64,000 nucleotides of DNA from Pseudomonas sp. 7P_10.2_Bac1 (GCF_025465935.1 NZ_JANLNV010000009.1:1-64000), one strand, 5' to 3'. Shown: positions 52,746-62,653, numbered from the stretch's first letter. Translations and numbers: made by a program. Notes: generated by a model from the letters alone, not told the origin.

Positions 52746-53924
52746 ATGCTCCTTAATCTGTTCAATGAAATGCGTGCAGCCAAGGTGCCGGTGTCGGTGC
52801 GCGAGCTGCTGGATCTGATCAACGCGCTGAAAAACCGGGTGACATTCGCCGACATGGACGAATTTTACTACCTGGCGCGTACGATCCTGGTGAAAGACGA
52901 ACGCCATTTCGACAAGTTCGACCGCGCGTTCGGGGCCTACTTCAATGGCTTGCAAAACCTCAATGAACACCTTGAGGCGCTGATCCCCGAAGACTGGTTG
53001 CGCAAGGAGTTTGAGCGTTCGTTGAGTGACGAAGACCGCGCCCAATTGCAGTCGCTGGGCGGCCTGGACAAGCTGATCGAGGCGTTTAAACAACGTCTTG
53101 AGGAGCAGAAGGAGCGCCATGCCGGGGGTAACAAATGGATCGGCACTGGCGGCACCAGCCCGTTTGGCTCAGGTGGTTATCATCCGGAAGGCATTCGGGT
53201 GGGCGATGCCGGGGCACGCCAGGGTAAGGCGGCAAAAGTCTGGGAGCAGCGCGAATACAAGAACCTCGACGATCAGGTCGAACTGGGGACGCGCAACATC
53301 AAGGTGGCACTACGCCGTCTGCGCAAGTTTGCCCGCCAGGGCGCGGCAGATGAGCTGGACATTGATGGCACCATCGACCATACCGCCCGCGATGCGGGGC
53401 TGTTGAATATCCAGATGCGGCCCGAGCGACGCAACAACATCAAGCTGCTGTTGCTGTTTGATATTGGCGGCTCGATGGATGCCCACGTAAAAATCTGCGA
53501 GGAGCTGTTCTCGGCCTGCAAGACTGAGTTCAAGCACCTTGAGTACTACTACTTCCATAACTTTATTTACGAGTCGATTTGGAAGAACAACCAGCGCCGC
53601 CATGTCGAGCGCATCGCCACACAGGATGTGCTGAACACTTACGGCGCCGATTACAAAGTGATTTTCATCGGCGACGCCGCGATGGGGCCGTATGAGATCA
53701 CCCACGCGGGCGGCAGTGTCGAGCACTGGAACGAAGAGCCGGGTTACAAATGGATGCAGCGGTTCATGGAGAAGTACAAAAAGCTGATCTGGATTAACCC
53801 CTACCCCAAAGACACCTGGAAGTACACGGCGTCCACCGGAATCGTGCGCGAGTTGGTTGAAGACCGCATGTACCCGCTGACCCTGGACGGACTGGAAGAA
53901 GGCATGCGTTTTTTGGCGAAGTAA
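52746..53924 (+). CDS. VWA-domain protein (CoxE-like, COG3825)
   Basis: A 392-residue partner of the MoxR ATPase. The N-terminal half is helical (LLNLFNEMRAAKVPVSVRELLDLINALK), a glycine-rich linker follows (GTGGTSPFGSGGYHPEG, about 138-155), and a C-terminal von Willebrand A domain (about 230-385) holds the metal site LLLFDIGGSMDAHVKICEEL. The first MIDAS serine of the classical DxSxS motif is glycine here (D239-I-G-G-S), a feature I associate with this family. The pair probably activates or assembles an unknown cytoplasmic or membrane complex. Confidence 0.9.
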   Translation: MLLNLFNEMRAAKVPVSVRELLDLINALKNRVTFADMDEFYYLARTILVKDERHFDKFDRAFGAYFNGLQNLNEHLEALIPEDWLRKEFERSLSDEDRAQLQSLGGLDKLIEAFKQRLEEQKERHAGGNKWIGTGGTSPFGSGGYHPEGIRVGDAGARQGKAAKVWEQREYKNLDDQVELGTRNIKVALRRLRKFARQGAADELDIDGTIDHTARDAGLLNIQMRPERRNNIKLLLLFDIGGSMDAHVKICEELFSACKTEFKHLEYYYFHNFIYESIWKNNQRRHVERIATQDVLNTYGADYKVIFIGDAAMGPYEITHAGGSVEHWNEEPGYKWMQRFMEKYKKLIWINPYPKDTWKYTASTGIVRELVEDRMYPLTLDGLEEGMRFLAK

Positions 53925-54049
53925 TGAAGTGCTGTGGCCGCTATCGAGGCACAAAGGTTGCTCTCGACTGGCGGCAGTCGTAAAAACATCCCGCGGGTAC
54001 AGGCTGCGCATTTGCATTGCTGCAGTAGCGGCTCCTGCCACACCTCAAA

Positions 54050-54072
54050 ATCACTACATTAATTGCAGTGAT
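54050..54072. promoter_or_regulatory. Inverted repeat upstream of the MFS gene
   Basis: ATCACT-N11-AGTGAT (6-bp arms, AT-rich centre with ATTAAT) lies 114 nt upstream of the MFS start. It may be an operator, but no regulator gene is adjacent. Confidence 0.35.
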
Positions 54073-54186
54073 GATAACTATCGAAACGACCGCCTGCCTG
54101 ATCCTCCGGGCAGCTTCATATAATCGCGTTAACTTTTTCCCCGCTCGCCTGGCTTCAGGTGACACCCATCCCGGAATTCCCACATC

Positions 54187-55413
54187 ATGCCAAGCCCCAG
54201 CCAGGCCTCCAACGGCCTACCCGAACATAATCAACAGAGTGTCAAACAGCAGTGGCTGGCGATTCTCTCGGTCGCTGTGGGCGCTTTTGCCCTGGTGACC
54301 AGCGAGTTTCTTCCGGTTGGCGTACTTAACGACGTCGCCACTGATCTGGGCATCAGCGCTGGCCATGCCGGCCTGATGGTGACCTTGCCCGGCATAATGG
54401 CCGCTCTGGCAGCCCCTATACTCTCTATCGGTATTGGCGCTCTGGACCGCCGCTATCTGCTCATCGGCCTCACGCTGATCATGATCATCGCCAACTTGCT
54501 CGTGGCCTTTGCCAACGACTTCAATCTGCTGCTATTGGGTCGAGTATTTCTGGGTATCAGCATCGGCGGCTTCTGGGCTACAGCCATAGGCCTCAGCAGT
54601 CGACTGGCGCCTAAAGGTGTGGGGGTCGCTCAGGCGACTTCAATCATCATGTTCGGCGTGACCCTGGCCACCGTCCTCGGTGTCCCTGTAGGGACCTGGC
54701 TCAGTGGCTTGACGGGCTGGCGCATGACATTTCTGATCACTGGCCTGCTGGGGATTCCGGTACTACTGGCACAACTCTTATTCCTACCGCGCCTGACCCC
54801 GGAAAAGGCGATTCTCATCAAAGATCTGCCCGCCTTGTTGATCAACCCGCTCTCCCGGGTCGGAATGATTGCCGTCTTGCTCATCGGCCTGGCCCACTTT
54901 GCTGCCTACACTTATGTGGCACCATTTTTCAAAAACAGCTCGGGCTTCGACGGCCAGACTATCGGCTCATTGCTGCTGCTCTACGGCATTGCAGGCGTAT
55001 TCGGTAACATTTTTGCCGGCTTCGCGGCGAACCGCAGCGTGCGTTACACGCTGCTTCTGGTTGCGCTGATGATCGGTATCAGCACTACCCTGTTCCCCCT
55101 CTTTGCTACTCACATGACCGGCGCAGTCATGCTAATTGCACTTTGGGGCTTCGCCTTTGGTGCATTCCCGGCCTGCGCCAGCATCTGGATGTTTGTCGTG
55201 GCCCCTGAAGACGTCGAACGCGGCATGCCGCTGTTCATTGCCATGTTTCAGGTCATTATTGCCTTCGGTTCGTTCTTTGGCGGTCAGATCGTCGACCAAA
55301 TGGGCAGCTCTGTGTTGTTTAGCCTGGCCACGGCGCTGGTCGTAATCGGAATTCTGACTGTCGCAGTCCTGGGGCGTGGTGTCAGTAACAACCTGATGGC
55401 TCAACCGGATTGA
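54187..55413 (+). CDS. MFS transporter (DHA1/sugar-efflux type)
   Basis: A 408-residue twelve-helix MFS transporter. The N-terminal motif GAFALVTSEFLPVGVLNDVATDLGIS and AAPILSIGIGALDRRYLLIG (motif A-like) fit the DHA1 family that includes AraJ/SotB-type sugar or drug efflux proteins. The cargo is unknown. It is convergent with pxpC and separated from the upstream VWA gene by 262 nt with no other gene. Confidence 0.87.
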   Translation: MPSPSQASNGLPEHNQQSVKQQWLAILSVAVGAFALVTSEFLPVGVLNDVATDLGISAGHAGLMVTLPGIMAALAAPILSIGIGALDRRYLLIGLTLIMIIANLLVAFANDFNLLLLGRVFLGISIGGFWATAIGLSSRLAPKGVGVAQATSIIMFGVTLATVLGVPVGTWLSGLTGWRMTFLITGLLGIPVLLAQLLFLPRLTPEKAILIKDLPALLINPLSRVGMIAVLLIGLAHFAAYTYVAPFFKNSSGFDGQTIGSLLLLYGIAGVFGNIFAGFAANRSVRYTLLLVALMIGISTTLFPLFATHMTGAVMLIALWGFAFGAFPACASIWMFVVAPEDVERGMPLFIAMFQVIIAFGSFFGGQIVDQMGSSVLFSLATALVVIGILTVAVLGRGVSNNLMAQPD

Positions 55414-55511
55414 TCCCAGGCAATCCGGCACCCTAAACAGCAAGCAGTGCTGCTGATTATCTCCAGGCAGGCAAATACTGCCCGCAGAACCCGCATAAAG
55501 AGGCGCAGTGT

Positions 55512-56429
55512 TCAACCAAAGCGGAGCATGAAGTCTCGCTGCTGACGCTGCGCTGCCTCTTGGGTGATGGGCCGCAAGTACACCGTTTCTGCGGGCAGAC
55601 ATTGCGCCAGGCGCGCCTGGGCCAGCGGGCTCAGCGCACCCAGCCGCGGGTAACCGCCAATGGTCTGGCGATCATTGAGCAACACAATGGGCTGGCCATC
55701 GGGAGGTACTTGGATGGCTCCCAACGGTATCCCTTCGGAGATCATCGGCGCGCCTTGATATTCCAACACCGGCCCTTGCAGACGAATGCCCATGCGGTCG
55801 GCGCGGCTGTCGAGCGTCCATGGATGATTGAAAGCATCGAAGGTGCTTTGCCCGCTGAACGCGCCGATCTGCGCGCCCAACACGACGTCCAGCAAAGGCT
55901 TGGGCTTGAATGCAGGCTGTTGCGCCAACGGGATTTCGCGCAACGCTGGCGCATCAGCCGCGCAAGTCAGTTCATCACCCACCGCCACTGCGCGGCCAAA
56001 GCCATCGGGGCCACCCAGTTGCTCACGCACAACCGTGGCGCTGCTACCCAGCACGTGGGGCGCCACAAAGCCGCCTGGGGCTGCGAGGTAGGCACGGGCG
56101 CCCAGCAGCGGCTGGGTAAGGCTCAGAGTCTGGCCTTTTTTCAGCTCCAGATGCCGCCAAGGCTTCAACGCCTGCCCGTCTACAGTGGCAGCCAAATCAG
56201 CGCCCGCCAGTGCCAGCGTGCAATCGTCCAGGGCAATCAGGGTCAGGCCGCCCAAGGTGATCTCGAGTGTGGCAGCGCCCAACGGATTGCCCAATAACCA
56301 GTTGGCCCACGTCATCGACAGCCAGTCCGCTGGCCCGCCCTGAGTCACGCCCAAATGCCTTACGCCAAAACGCCCGGCATCTTGCAACTGGCACATCGGG
56401 TTGCTGGCCTTTATCAGTAAACGGCTCAT
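55512..56429 (-). CDS. pxpC: 5-oxoprolinase subunit PxpC (KipA-like)
   Basis: A 305-residue carboxyltransferase-fold protein that forms the 5-oxoprolinase complex with PxpA and PxpB, hydrolysing 5-oxoproline to glutamate with ATP. MCQLQDAGRFGVRHLGVTQGGPAD near the N-terminus and GAIQVPPDGQPIVLLNDRQTIGGYPR near the end are signatures of the biotin-dependent carboxyltransferase-like AHS2 domain. Its start overlaps the pxpB stop by 4 nt (ATGA), so the subunits are translationally coupled. Confidence 0.92.
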   Translation of the reverse strand: MSRLLIKASNPMCQLQDAGRFGVRHLGVTQGGPADWLSMTWANWLLGNPLGAATLEITLGGLTLIALDDCTLALAGADLAATVDGQALKPWRHLELKKGQTLSLTQPLLGARAYLAAPGGFVAPHVLGSSATVVREQLGGPDGFGRAVAVGDELTCAADAPALREIPLAQQPAFKPKPLLDVVLGAQIGAFSGQSTFDAFNHPWTLDSRADRMGIRLQGPVLEYQGAPMISEGIPLGAIQVPPDGQPIVLLNDRQTIGGYPRLGALSPLAQARLAQCLPAETVYLRPITQEAAQRQQRDFMLRFG

Positions 56430-57130
56430 GCCAAAGCCTCCTGAGGCGTGTCATCTCCGCCTAGACGGATGAATTCTGCGTGGGAAATCGCTTCAAATTG
56501 GACCGTGTCACCTGGTTGCATCAGGCTGTAGCCCTCGCGATTACGGTCAAACAGCGCGCTCGGCGTGCGCCCGATCAGGTTCCAGCCTCCCGGTGATTGC
56601 GCCGGGTAGGCCGCCGTCTGGCGCTCGGCGATCCCGACACTGCCCGCTGCCACCCGCTTGCGCGGGGTATTGAGACGCGGCGCGGCCAAGGCGTCTTCGA
56701 CCAGCCCCATAAAGGCAAACCCTGGTGCGAAGCCGAGGGCGAACACTTGATATTCACGCTCGGTGTGTCGGCGAATAACTTCACTGACAGAGCCGCCTAT
56801 GCGCGTGGCCAGTAACGCCAGCTCAGGTCCGACACTGAGGTCATACCACACCGCCAGCACATGATGCTGGCCAAGGGCTCGGGTCTCTGGACGCAGATCG
56901 GTAATGGCCTGGTTAATCAAATCCCGCGCTTGGGCCGAGGTCAACGCCAGCCCGTTGTAGTGGACCATCAGGGTGGTGTAGGACGGCACCAGATCAATCA
57001 AGTCTTCGGCAAACACCGCGCGCAATCGTTCGCTGGCCGCCAACATCCACGGCATATTGCTTTCGGCAATGTCATCGAATAACCGCAGCATCAGGCAGTC
57101 GATGGCTACGATTTCGATGCGCGGCTTCAT
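56426..57130 (-). CDS. pxpB: 5-oxoprolinase subunit PxpB (KipI-like)
   Basis: A 234-residue AHS1-domain protein, partner of PxpC. Typical segments are [20 protein letters not shown], the cyclophilin-like [19 protein letters not shown], and [32 protein letters not shown]. The ATG at 57130 gives [20 protein letters not shown] and overlaps the pxpA stop by 4 nt (ATGA); a longer upstream reading is inconsistent with this overlap. Confidence 0.93.
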   Translation of the reverse strand: MKPRIEIVAIDCLMLRLFDDIAESNMPWMLAASERLRAVFAEDLIDLVPSYTTLMVHYNGLALTSAQARDLINQAITDLRPETRALGQHHVLAVWYDLSVGPELALLATRIGGSVSEVIRRHTEREYQVFALGFAPGFAFMGLVEDALAAPRLNTPRKRVAAGSVGIAERQTAAYPAQSPGGWNLIGRTPSALFDRNREGYSLMQPGDTVQFEAISHAEFIRLGGDDTPQEALA

Positions 57131-57879
57131 AACTGCGCCTGCTGGTTCAAGGCTTCGCGGATACGCTGCACGGCGGCGACTGAACTGGCGTTGTCGCCAT
57201 GGACACACAAGGTGTTGGCGTGCAGGTGCAAGGCGCTGCCATCACTGGCGGTAAGGGGTTGCCCGGCGGCAATCGTCAGCGCTTGCTGGACGATAACCTC
57301 TGCTTCGTGGTGCACGGCACCGGGCAACTGACGCGAAACCAACCGCCCGGCGTTGTCGTAGGCGCGATCGGCAAAAGCTTCGAACCACAGCGTCACGCCA
57401 AATTCATCGCCAATCGCCTGGGCGGCGCTGTTGTCTCGAGTGGCCAGAAGCATCAACGGCAGGCTGGCATCATAGGCCGCGAGCGCCTGAACCACGGCGC
57501 GCAGTTGCGCGGGGTTGGCCATCATGTCGTTGTACATCGCGCCGTGGGGTTTGATGTAGCTGACCCGAGTACCTTGGGCGCGGCATATCCCGTCCAGAGC
57601 GCCGATCTGGTAATGCAGCAAGTCTTGCAGCTCTTGCGCCGTGTAGGCCATGGAGCGTCGTCCAAAACCCGCCAGGTCTTGATACGCCGGGTGGGCACCG
57701 ATCTTGACATTATTCGCCAGCGCCAGCGCCACGGTCTTGCGCATGATGCCCGGGTCTCCGGCGTGAAAGCCGCACGCAATGTTGGCGCAATCAATAAAGG
57801 GCATCACCTCGGCATCCAGGCCCATGGTCCAGTTGCCAAAGCTTTCGCCAATGTCGCAGTTCAATAACAGGCGGCTCAC
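57127..57879 (-). CDS. pxpA: 5-oxoprolinase subunit PxpA (LamB/YcsF family)
   Basis: A 250-residue protein of the LamB/YcsF family. The N-terminus [17 protein letters not shown] and [23 protein letters not shown], and the later [15 protein letters not shown], are strong signatures. The GTG at 57879 is chosen because AGGAG lies at 8-nt spacing; an upstream in-frame ATG is far away. It is the first gene of the pxpABC operon, which lets the cell use or clear 5-oxoproline, a spontaneous product of glutamine and glutamate. Confidence 0.93.
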   Translation of the reverse strand: MSRLLLNCDIGESFGNWTMGLDAEVMPFIDCANIACGFHAGDPGIMRKTVALALANNVKIGAHPAYQDLAGFGRRSMAYTAQELQDLLHYQIGALDGICRAQGTRVSYIKPHGAMYNDMMANPAQLRAVVQALAAYDASLPLMLLATRDNSAAQAIGDEFGVTLWFEAFADRAYDNAGRLVSRQLPGAVHHEAEVIVQQALTIAAGQPLTASDGSALHLHANTLCVHGDNASSVAAVQRIREALNQQAQL

Positions 57880-58009
57880 GATGATGCTCCTGAAGTCTTT
57901 CAAAGAGTTGTGCGGGCATTTTTCGACAGCACTACACCGCGCGTCCAACTAATAAAAGCTGGGTATGGGGATAAGAAAAGTTGATGGCTTGAAGCACGAC
58001 TTGACGCAA

Positions 58010-58043
58010 CCTGCAGGAGCAAGCTTGCTCGCGCCTGCAGGGG
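58010..58043. repeat. Compact REP-like palindrome
   Basis: CCTGCAGGAGCAAGCTTGCTCGCGCCTGCAGG: a short inverted repeat with AGGAGCAAGCTTGCTCGCG core, related to the other REP copies, between DUF2937 and pxpA on the minus strand. Confidence 0.7.
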
Positions 58044-58053
58044 ATGCAGTGAG

Positions 58054-58587
58054 TCAGCTATTGCGTTCGCGTCGGGCGATGCGTTCACGCTGGCGTTTAC
58101 CGCCCAGCACCACCCAGTCCACCAGCCGGAAAAAGCCTTCGATGATGAAGGAAAACAACAGTGCGCCCGCCATGGCCCAGCCAATGGCAGTCGGCGACAG
58201 CAGCACTTGGTAGGAGTATGTGTTGAGGGTTTCCTGACGGATATCCGGGTCGGCAGCGTAAGCCACTTGCAGGGCGCGGATGTACCACGGGCCTTGCATG
58301 GCCTGGAATTGCTCGTCGAGCAGGCGCTGACGCTTGAGCATGGTGCTCAGGCTAGCGGCGTCGCTACGAAACACCGGGTCATCACTGGCCTGGTAATGCG
58401 CCACCAGTGCGTGCAGATCACCGTTGAAAAACTGGTTGGCGGTGTTCTGGAAACCGGCCAGCCCGGTCTGGGCTTCGATCAGGTGAGCTTCCACGCGGTT
58501 GGCGTAGTCGTTGATAAAACCCGGCACTTGCACGCCAATCAACAGACCCAGCGTAAACAGCACCAACCGCAGGTAACTCAGCCACAT
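58054..58587 (-). CDS. DUF2937 family inner-membrane protein
   Basis: A 177-residue protein with an N-terminal membrane anchor (LRLVLFTLGLLIGVQVPGFINDY) and a second membrane segment near the C-terminus (LSPTAIGWAMAGALLFSFIIEGFF); the middle part (about 30-130) is likely extracytoplasmic and helical. Function is unknown. It lies 12 nt after the amidotransferase gene and is probably in the same operon with it and the gene at 59413-59898. Confidence 0.87.
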   Translation of the reverse strand: MWLSYLRLVLFTLGLLIGVQVPGFINDYANRVEAHLIEAQTGLAGFQNTANQFFNGDLHALVAHYQASDDPVFRSDAASLSTMLKRQRLLDEQFQAMQGPWYIRALQVAYAADPDIRQETLNTYSYQVLLSPTAIGWAMAGALLFSFIIEGFFRLVDWVVLGGKRQRERIARRERNS

Positions 58588-58599
58588 AGACGCTTACTC

Positions 58600-59376
58600 T
58601 TAATCGGTTTTACCTTGGCTGACGCATTCGCCGCGTCGCCACAGGCTCCAGTGGCCCGGCTCATAACGAGTCCAGATTTCGTTTTCCGTCAGCGGCTCGG
58701 TGGCAATCACGGTCACGACGTCGTTAGGAGTGGTTTCTGACTGAAAATCGACGATAACGTCGACATCTTTCAACCGTGCAGGACCGAATGGCGCGCGTCG
58801 GGTGATGTGCACCAGTTTGGTCGAGCAATAACAAAACAGCCAGTCGCCGTCACTGAGCATGCAGTTGAAGACGCCCTTGCTGCGAAATTCGGCGCACGCC
58901 TGGGTCAAAACCGGAATCAGTTCTTCGACCTCAACCGGCTCCGGAAACGCTTCACGCACGCGGTTGAGCACATCACAGAAAGCTGCCTCGCTGTCGGTAT
59001 CGCCCACCGGACGGTAAAAACTGGCGCTCGGGGAAAAGTCCGCCAGTTGGCCGTTGTGCGCGAAGCACCAGTTACGCCCCCACAACTCCCGGACAAAGGG
59101 ATGGGTGTTGGACAAGCAGACTTTGCCAACGTTGGCCTGGCGAATATGGCCTATAACGACTTCACTTTTTATCGGATAACGCTGCACCAGCAATGCAACT
59201 TGCGACTCGCAACTGGCGGCTGGGTCTTGGAACAGACGCAGGCCACGGCCTTCATAAAAGGCGATACCCCAGCCATCACGATGCGGGCCGGTACGCCCGC
59301 CCCGCTGCATCAGGCCGGTAAAACTGAACACAATGTCGGTCGGGACATTTGCGCTCATGCCCAATAATTCACACAC
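58600..59376 (-). CDS. Class II glutamine amidotransferase (YafJ-like)
   Basis: A 258-residue N-terminal nucleophile amidotransferase domain protein. The nucleophile is Cys2 (MCELLGMSANVPTD), with RTGPHRDGWGIAFYEGRGLRLF and the ammonia-handling HIRQANVGKVCLSNTHPF and WCFAHNGQL motifs. YafJ proteins hydrolyse glutamine amide or a similar bond; their physiological substrate is not established. The start is GTG 59376, which places the nucleophile correctly at position 2. Confidence 0.9.
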   Translation of the reverse strand: MCELLGMSANVPTDIVFSFTGLMQRGGRTGPHRDGWGIAFYEGRGLRLFQDPAASCESQVALLVQRYPIKSEVVIGHIRQANVGKVCLSNTHPFVRELWGRNWCFAHNGQLADFSPSASFYRPVGDTDSEAAFCDVLNRVREAFPEPVEVEELIPVLTQACAEFRSKGVFNCMLSDGDWLFCYCSTKLVHITRRAPFGPARLKDVDVIVDFQSETTPNDVVTVIATEPLTENEIWTRYEPGHWSLWRRGECVSQGKTD

Positions 59377-59412
59377 GCTTGCACACTCGCATTCAAACTC
59401 AACGAAAAAGAA

Positions 59413-59898
59413 TCAGACCCGCGGCTCAACCCGCGTCGTGCCTGCAGGACGCGGCGCTGGCTGACGGCCGTAGCGATCGTCACCGGCCGAGCCGAATGGT
59501 TGATCGTCTTCAGGGTCAATGCTGCGGTTTTGTTCAAAGTCTGCGTTTTGCGCGGCACGTGCCTTGCGGGCACGCTCAATCGGCCAACGGATCAACACAA
59601 ACACCGCGTACAGGCAAAACGCGAAAAGGGTGTACATCAGCAAGTCGGACGCTGCACGCCACACGTTGTCACCCACCTTGAACGCGAGGTCCAAGGCCGT
59701 GATGGCCACTGCAGGAGCAAATTGATCTTTGACGGGGTCAATAATGGTCGGGCTGAACAGCAGCACCGCCATTAGCACGCGCAACGGCTCACGCAACCAG
59801 CGCCACATAAAACGGGTCAGGCGGCACCATACGAGCAGGCAGCCCAAAGCAGCGATGGCATATAAGCCCCAGGCGATCAGATAGTCGTTCTCGGTCAT
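59413..59898 (-). CDS. Conserved inner-membrane protein, unknown function
   Basis: A 161-residue protein with hydrophobic segments near residues 6-25, 40-55 and 90-110 (IAWGLYAIAALGCLLVWCRL; RVLMAVLLFSPTII; LMYTLFAFCLYAVFVLIRW), then a charged proline-rich C-terminus (QPAPRPAGTTRVEPRV). I do not recognise a family. The ATG at 59898 is chosen because it follows the divergent ptrB promoter region; it probably shares a transcript with the amidotransferase and DUF2937 genes. Confidence 0.75.
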   Translation of the reverse strand: MTENDYLIAWGLYAIAALGCLLVWCRLTRFMWRWLREPLRVLMAVLLFSPTIIDPVKDQFAPAVAITALDLAFKVGDNVWRAASDLLMYTLFAFCLYAVFVLIRWPIERARKARAAQNADFEQNRSIDPEDDQPFGSAGDDRYGRQPAPRPAGTTRVEPRV

Positions 59899-60007
59899 GG
59901 TATCCGTGGTCGGCAGGCAATGAAGCGCTATGATAACGGCTTTTCGAGAGTGCGGCTGCACCGCCGTCAGCGTCACTTCTATTCATTCAGATTTCAGAGA
60001 ACGCTCA

Positions 60008-62053
60008 ATGACCGAATCAGCCTACACAAATAGCGCACCAATCGCACACAAGGTCGAGGGTTCTGACCCCTACGCATGGTTACAAAATCGCGATAGCAAA
60101 GAGGTTTTGGACTACCTGATAGCGGAAAACAAGTACCAGGAAGCGCAGTTGGCCGATCAGGCCGAATTGCGTGAAACCCTGTTTCAAGAGATCAAGGGGC
60201 GTATTCGCGAGACAGATTTATCGCTGCCCTCCCCTTGGGGGCCATTCTTGTACTACACGCGCACCCAGGCCGGTGATGAATACGCGCGTCACTACCGCTG
60301 CCCGCGTCCGGCTGATGACAGCCAGCTGATCGACGACAGTGCAGAACAATTGCTGCTGGACCCGAACGCCCTGGCCAATGGCGGTTTCATTTCTGTGGGC
60401 GCGCTCTGTGTCAGCCCGGACAACCAGCGCCTGGCTTACAGCCTGGACACCAGCGGCGAGGAAGTGTATCGCCTGTACGTCAAAGAGCTGGTGACTGGCG
60501 CCGTGACGGAACTGCCCTTTGCAGACTGCGATGGCAGCATGACGTGGGCCAATGACAGCCAGACGCTGTTTTTCGCTGAGTTGGATGAGACCCATCGTCC
60601 GCACAAATTGCTGCGTCATACCCTGGGTGAAGACGCAGCGCATGAAGTGTTTCATGAGGCCGACGGTCGATTCTTCCTGCATTGCTATCGCTCAAGCTCT
60701 GAGCGCCAGTTGATCCTGTTGCTCAACTGCAAAACCACCAGTGAAACCTGGGTGCTGGACGCCGATCAGCCGAAGCAAGCGTTTCGCTGCCTGGCGCCAC
60801 GGGTCGAAGGCCACGACTACAGTGTCGATCACGGTTTGTACGAGGACCAATGGGCGTGGTTTATCCGCACCAATCAGGACGGTATCAACTTCGCGCTGTA
60901 TTACGCACTGGGTGATGCTCCGCAACGTGATCAATGGCAGCGTCTGATCGCCCATGACGACCAGGTAATGCTCGAAGGCCTGACACTCAAAGCAAATGCG
61001 TTGTGCCTGAGCCTGCGTGAAGGCGGCCTGCCGATAATCGAGATCCGCCCGCAGGGTTTGCCGCCTTACCGTGTGCAACTCCCGGACGCAGCCTACACCC
61101 TTTATATCCAGGACAGCCTTGAGTTTCGCAGCACACACATCCGTCTGCGTTACGAATCACTGAATCGACCGGCGCAAGTGCGCCAACTGACGCTCACCAC
61201 TGGCGAGCAAACGGTGCTCAAGGAAACCCCGGTACTCGGACCGTTTGATGCCGATGACTATGTCAGCCAACGTCTATGGGCGACCGCGCCGGATGGCACG
61301 CAAGTGCCGATCAGCCTGGTGATCAAGCGCGAAGCCCTGGGCAAACCGACTCCGCTGTACCTGTATGGTTACGGCGCGTATGGCGAAAGCCTTGACCCGT
61401 GGTTTTCCCATGCACGGCTGAGTTTGCTTGAGCGCGGCGTGGCGTTTGCGATTGCCCATGTGCGCGGCGGCGGTGAGTTGGGCGAGGCCTGGTATCGTGC
61501 GGGCAAGCAGGAGCACAAGCAGAACACGTTCAACGATTTCATAGCCTGTGCCGAGCATTTGATCGCCCAGGGTCTCACCCGTAGCGAGCAACTGGTGATC
61601 AGTGGTGGCAGTGCGGGAGGCCTGTTGATCGGCGCCGTGCTCAATCAGCGTCCGGAACTGTTCAAGGCGGCAATTGCCGAGGTGCCGTTTGTCGATGTGC
61701 TCAACACCATGCTCGACCCTGACTTGCCGCTGACCGTGACCGAATACGACGAGTGGGGCAACCCGCAAGAGCCTGAGGTCTACGAACGCATCAAGGCATA
61801 CGCGCCATATGAAAATGTGGTGCCACAAGCGTATCCGGCAATGCTGGTGATCGCCGGCTATAACGACAGCCGCGTGCAATATTGGGAAGCCGCCAAATGG
61901 GTGGCCAAGCTGCGTGCCACCAAGACCGACGACCATCTGTTGTTGCTCAAGACCGAACTGGACGCCGGCCATGGTGGCATGAGCGGGCGCTATCAGGGCC
62001 TGCGTGACGTAGCGCTGGAGTATGCGTTTGTGTTCAAGGTGCTTGCTTCGTAG
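60008..62053 (+). CDS. ptrB: Oligopeptidase B (S9 prolyl oligopeptidase family)
   Basis: A 681-residue serine peptidase cleaving after basic residues. The N-terminal seven-bladed beta propeller (about 70-400) caps the alpha/beta hydrolase domain (about 415-680). The catalytic triad is S535 (SGGSAGGLLIG), D620 (AGYNDSRVQYWEAAK) and H655 (AGHGGMSGR). The ATG at 60008 (MTESAYTNSAPIAHKVEGSD) is chosen because the longer frame covers the promoter region of the divergent gene. Cytosolic peptide turnover is the expected role. Confidence 0.93.
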   Translation: MTESAYTNSAPIAHKVEGSDPYAWLQNRDSKEVLDYLIAENKYQEAQLADQAELRETLFQEIKGRIRETDLSLPSPWGPFLYYTRTQAGDEYARHYRCPRPADDSQLIDDSAEQLLLDPNALANGGFISVGALCVSPDNQRLAYSLDTSGEEVYRLYVKELVTGAVTELPFADCDGSMTWANDSQTLFFAELDETHRPHKLLRHTLGEDAAHEVFHEADGRFFLHCYRSSSERQLILLLNCKTTSETWVLDADQPKQAFRCLAPRVEGHDYSVDHGLYEDQWAWFIRTNQDGINFALYYALGDAPQRDQWQRLIAHDDQVMLEGLTLKANALCLSLREGGLPIIEIRPQGLPPYRVQLPDAAYTLYIQDSLEFRSTHIRLRYESLNRPAQVRQLTLTTGEQTVLKETPVLGPFDADDYVSQRLWATAPDGTQVPISLVIKREALGKPTPLYLYGYGAYGESLDPWFSHARLSLLERGVAFAIAHVRGGGELGEAWYRAGKQEHKQNTFNDFIACAEHLIAQGLTRSEQLVISGGSAGGLLIGAVLNQRPELFKAAIAEVPFVDVLNTMLDPDLPLTVTEYDEWGNPQEPEVYERIKAYAPYENVVPQAYPAMLVIAGYNDSRVQYWEAAKWVAKLRATKTDDHLLLLKTELDAGHGGMSGRYQGLRDVALEYAFVFKVLAS

Positions 62054-62156
62054 TCGCTGCCCGGGGCAGTAAAAGGCCTTGGAACATCGAGGTCATGGTT
62101 ACCAAGCAAGCATTAGCCCTGTGCGGTAGCGACTGCCGGGTTAAGACGCTCTGCGG

Positions 62157-62450
62157 TCATTCGGCCGCAGGCTTGGTTTTCTGATCCTTAACCTCTAGCC
62201 CCGGCACTGGTTGGTCCTTGGGCGGCGGTTGCGGCAGTTCGATCGGCGGCAGCGGCACCAAGCTGCTGCCGGGAGCCGGTTTGGGCGCAGCCCGTGGAGT
62301 GACCTGTGGATATGGGGTGGGTGTTGGCGTGCCCGGAGACCCCGGTGCAGGGGTCACGGGAACACTGGGAATGGTGGTTAATTCAGCAGCCTGAACCGCA
62401 CTTATCGAGAGCGCGCCCCACACAATGGCCGTTAGAATAGTGCGTTTCAT
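62157..62450 (-). CDS. Small proline-rich exported protein, unknown function
   Basis: A 97-residue protein with a signal peptide (MKRTILTAIVWGALSISAVQA) and a proline-rich mature part of about 75 residues (TPAPGSPGTPTPTPYPQ and LPPIELPQPPPKDQPVPG). It has no lipobox cysteine. Such sequences are probably extended and may span or probe the periplasm. I know no function and no close family member by name. Confidence 0.72.
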   Translation of the reverse strand: MKRTILTAIVWGALSISAVQAAELTTIPSVPVTPAPGSPGTPTPTPYPQVTPRAAPKPAPGSSLVPLPPIELPQPPPKDQPVPGLEVKDQKTKPAAE

Positions 62451-62653
62451 TGATTACTCCGTTGCCAGACCGGCTTGTCAGGCGTCAGGCTACTCGCAAC
62501 CAGCTGTTTTTGTCCCCTTTTATAAGCGTTCATGCAACATTCGCCTGCTGCAACAAAGGCACAGGGCAGACGCTCTGGATGACTAAAACCGCTAAAGCTG
62601 AGCAACAGCTAAACTTCACGACATAACCGTCATTCGTCTTTAAGGTGCACCCC

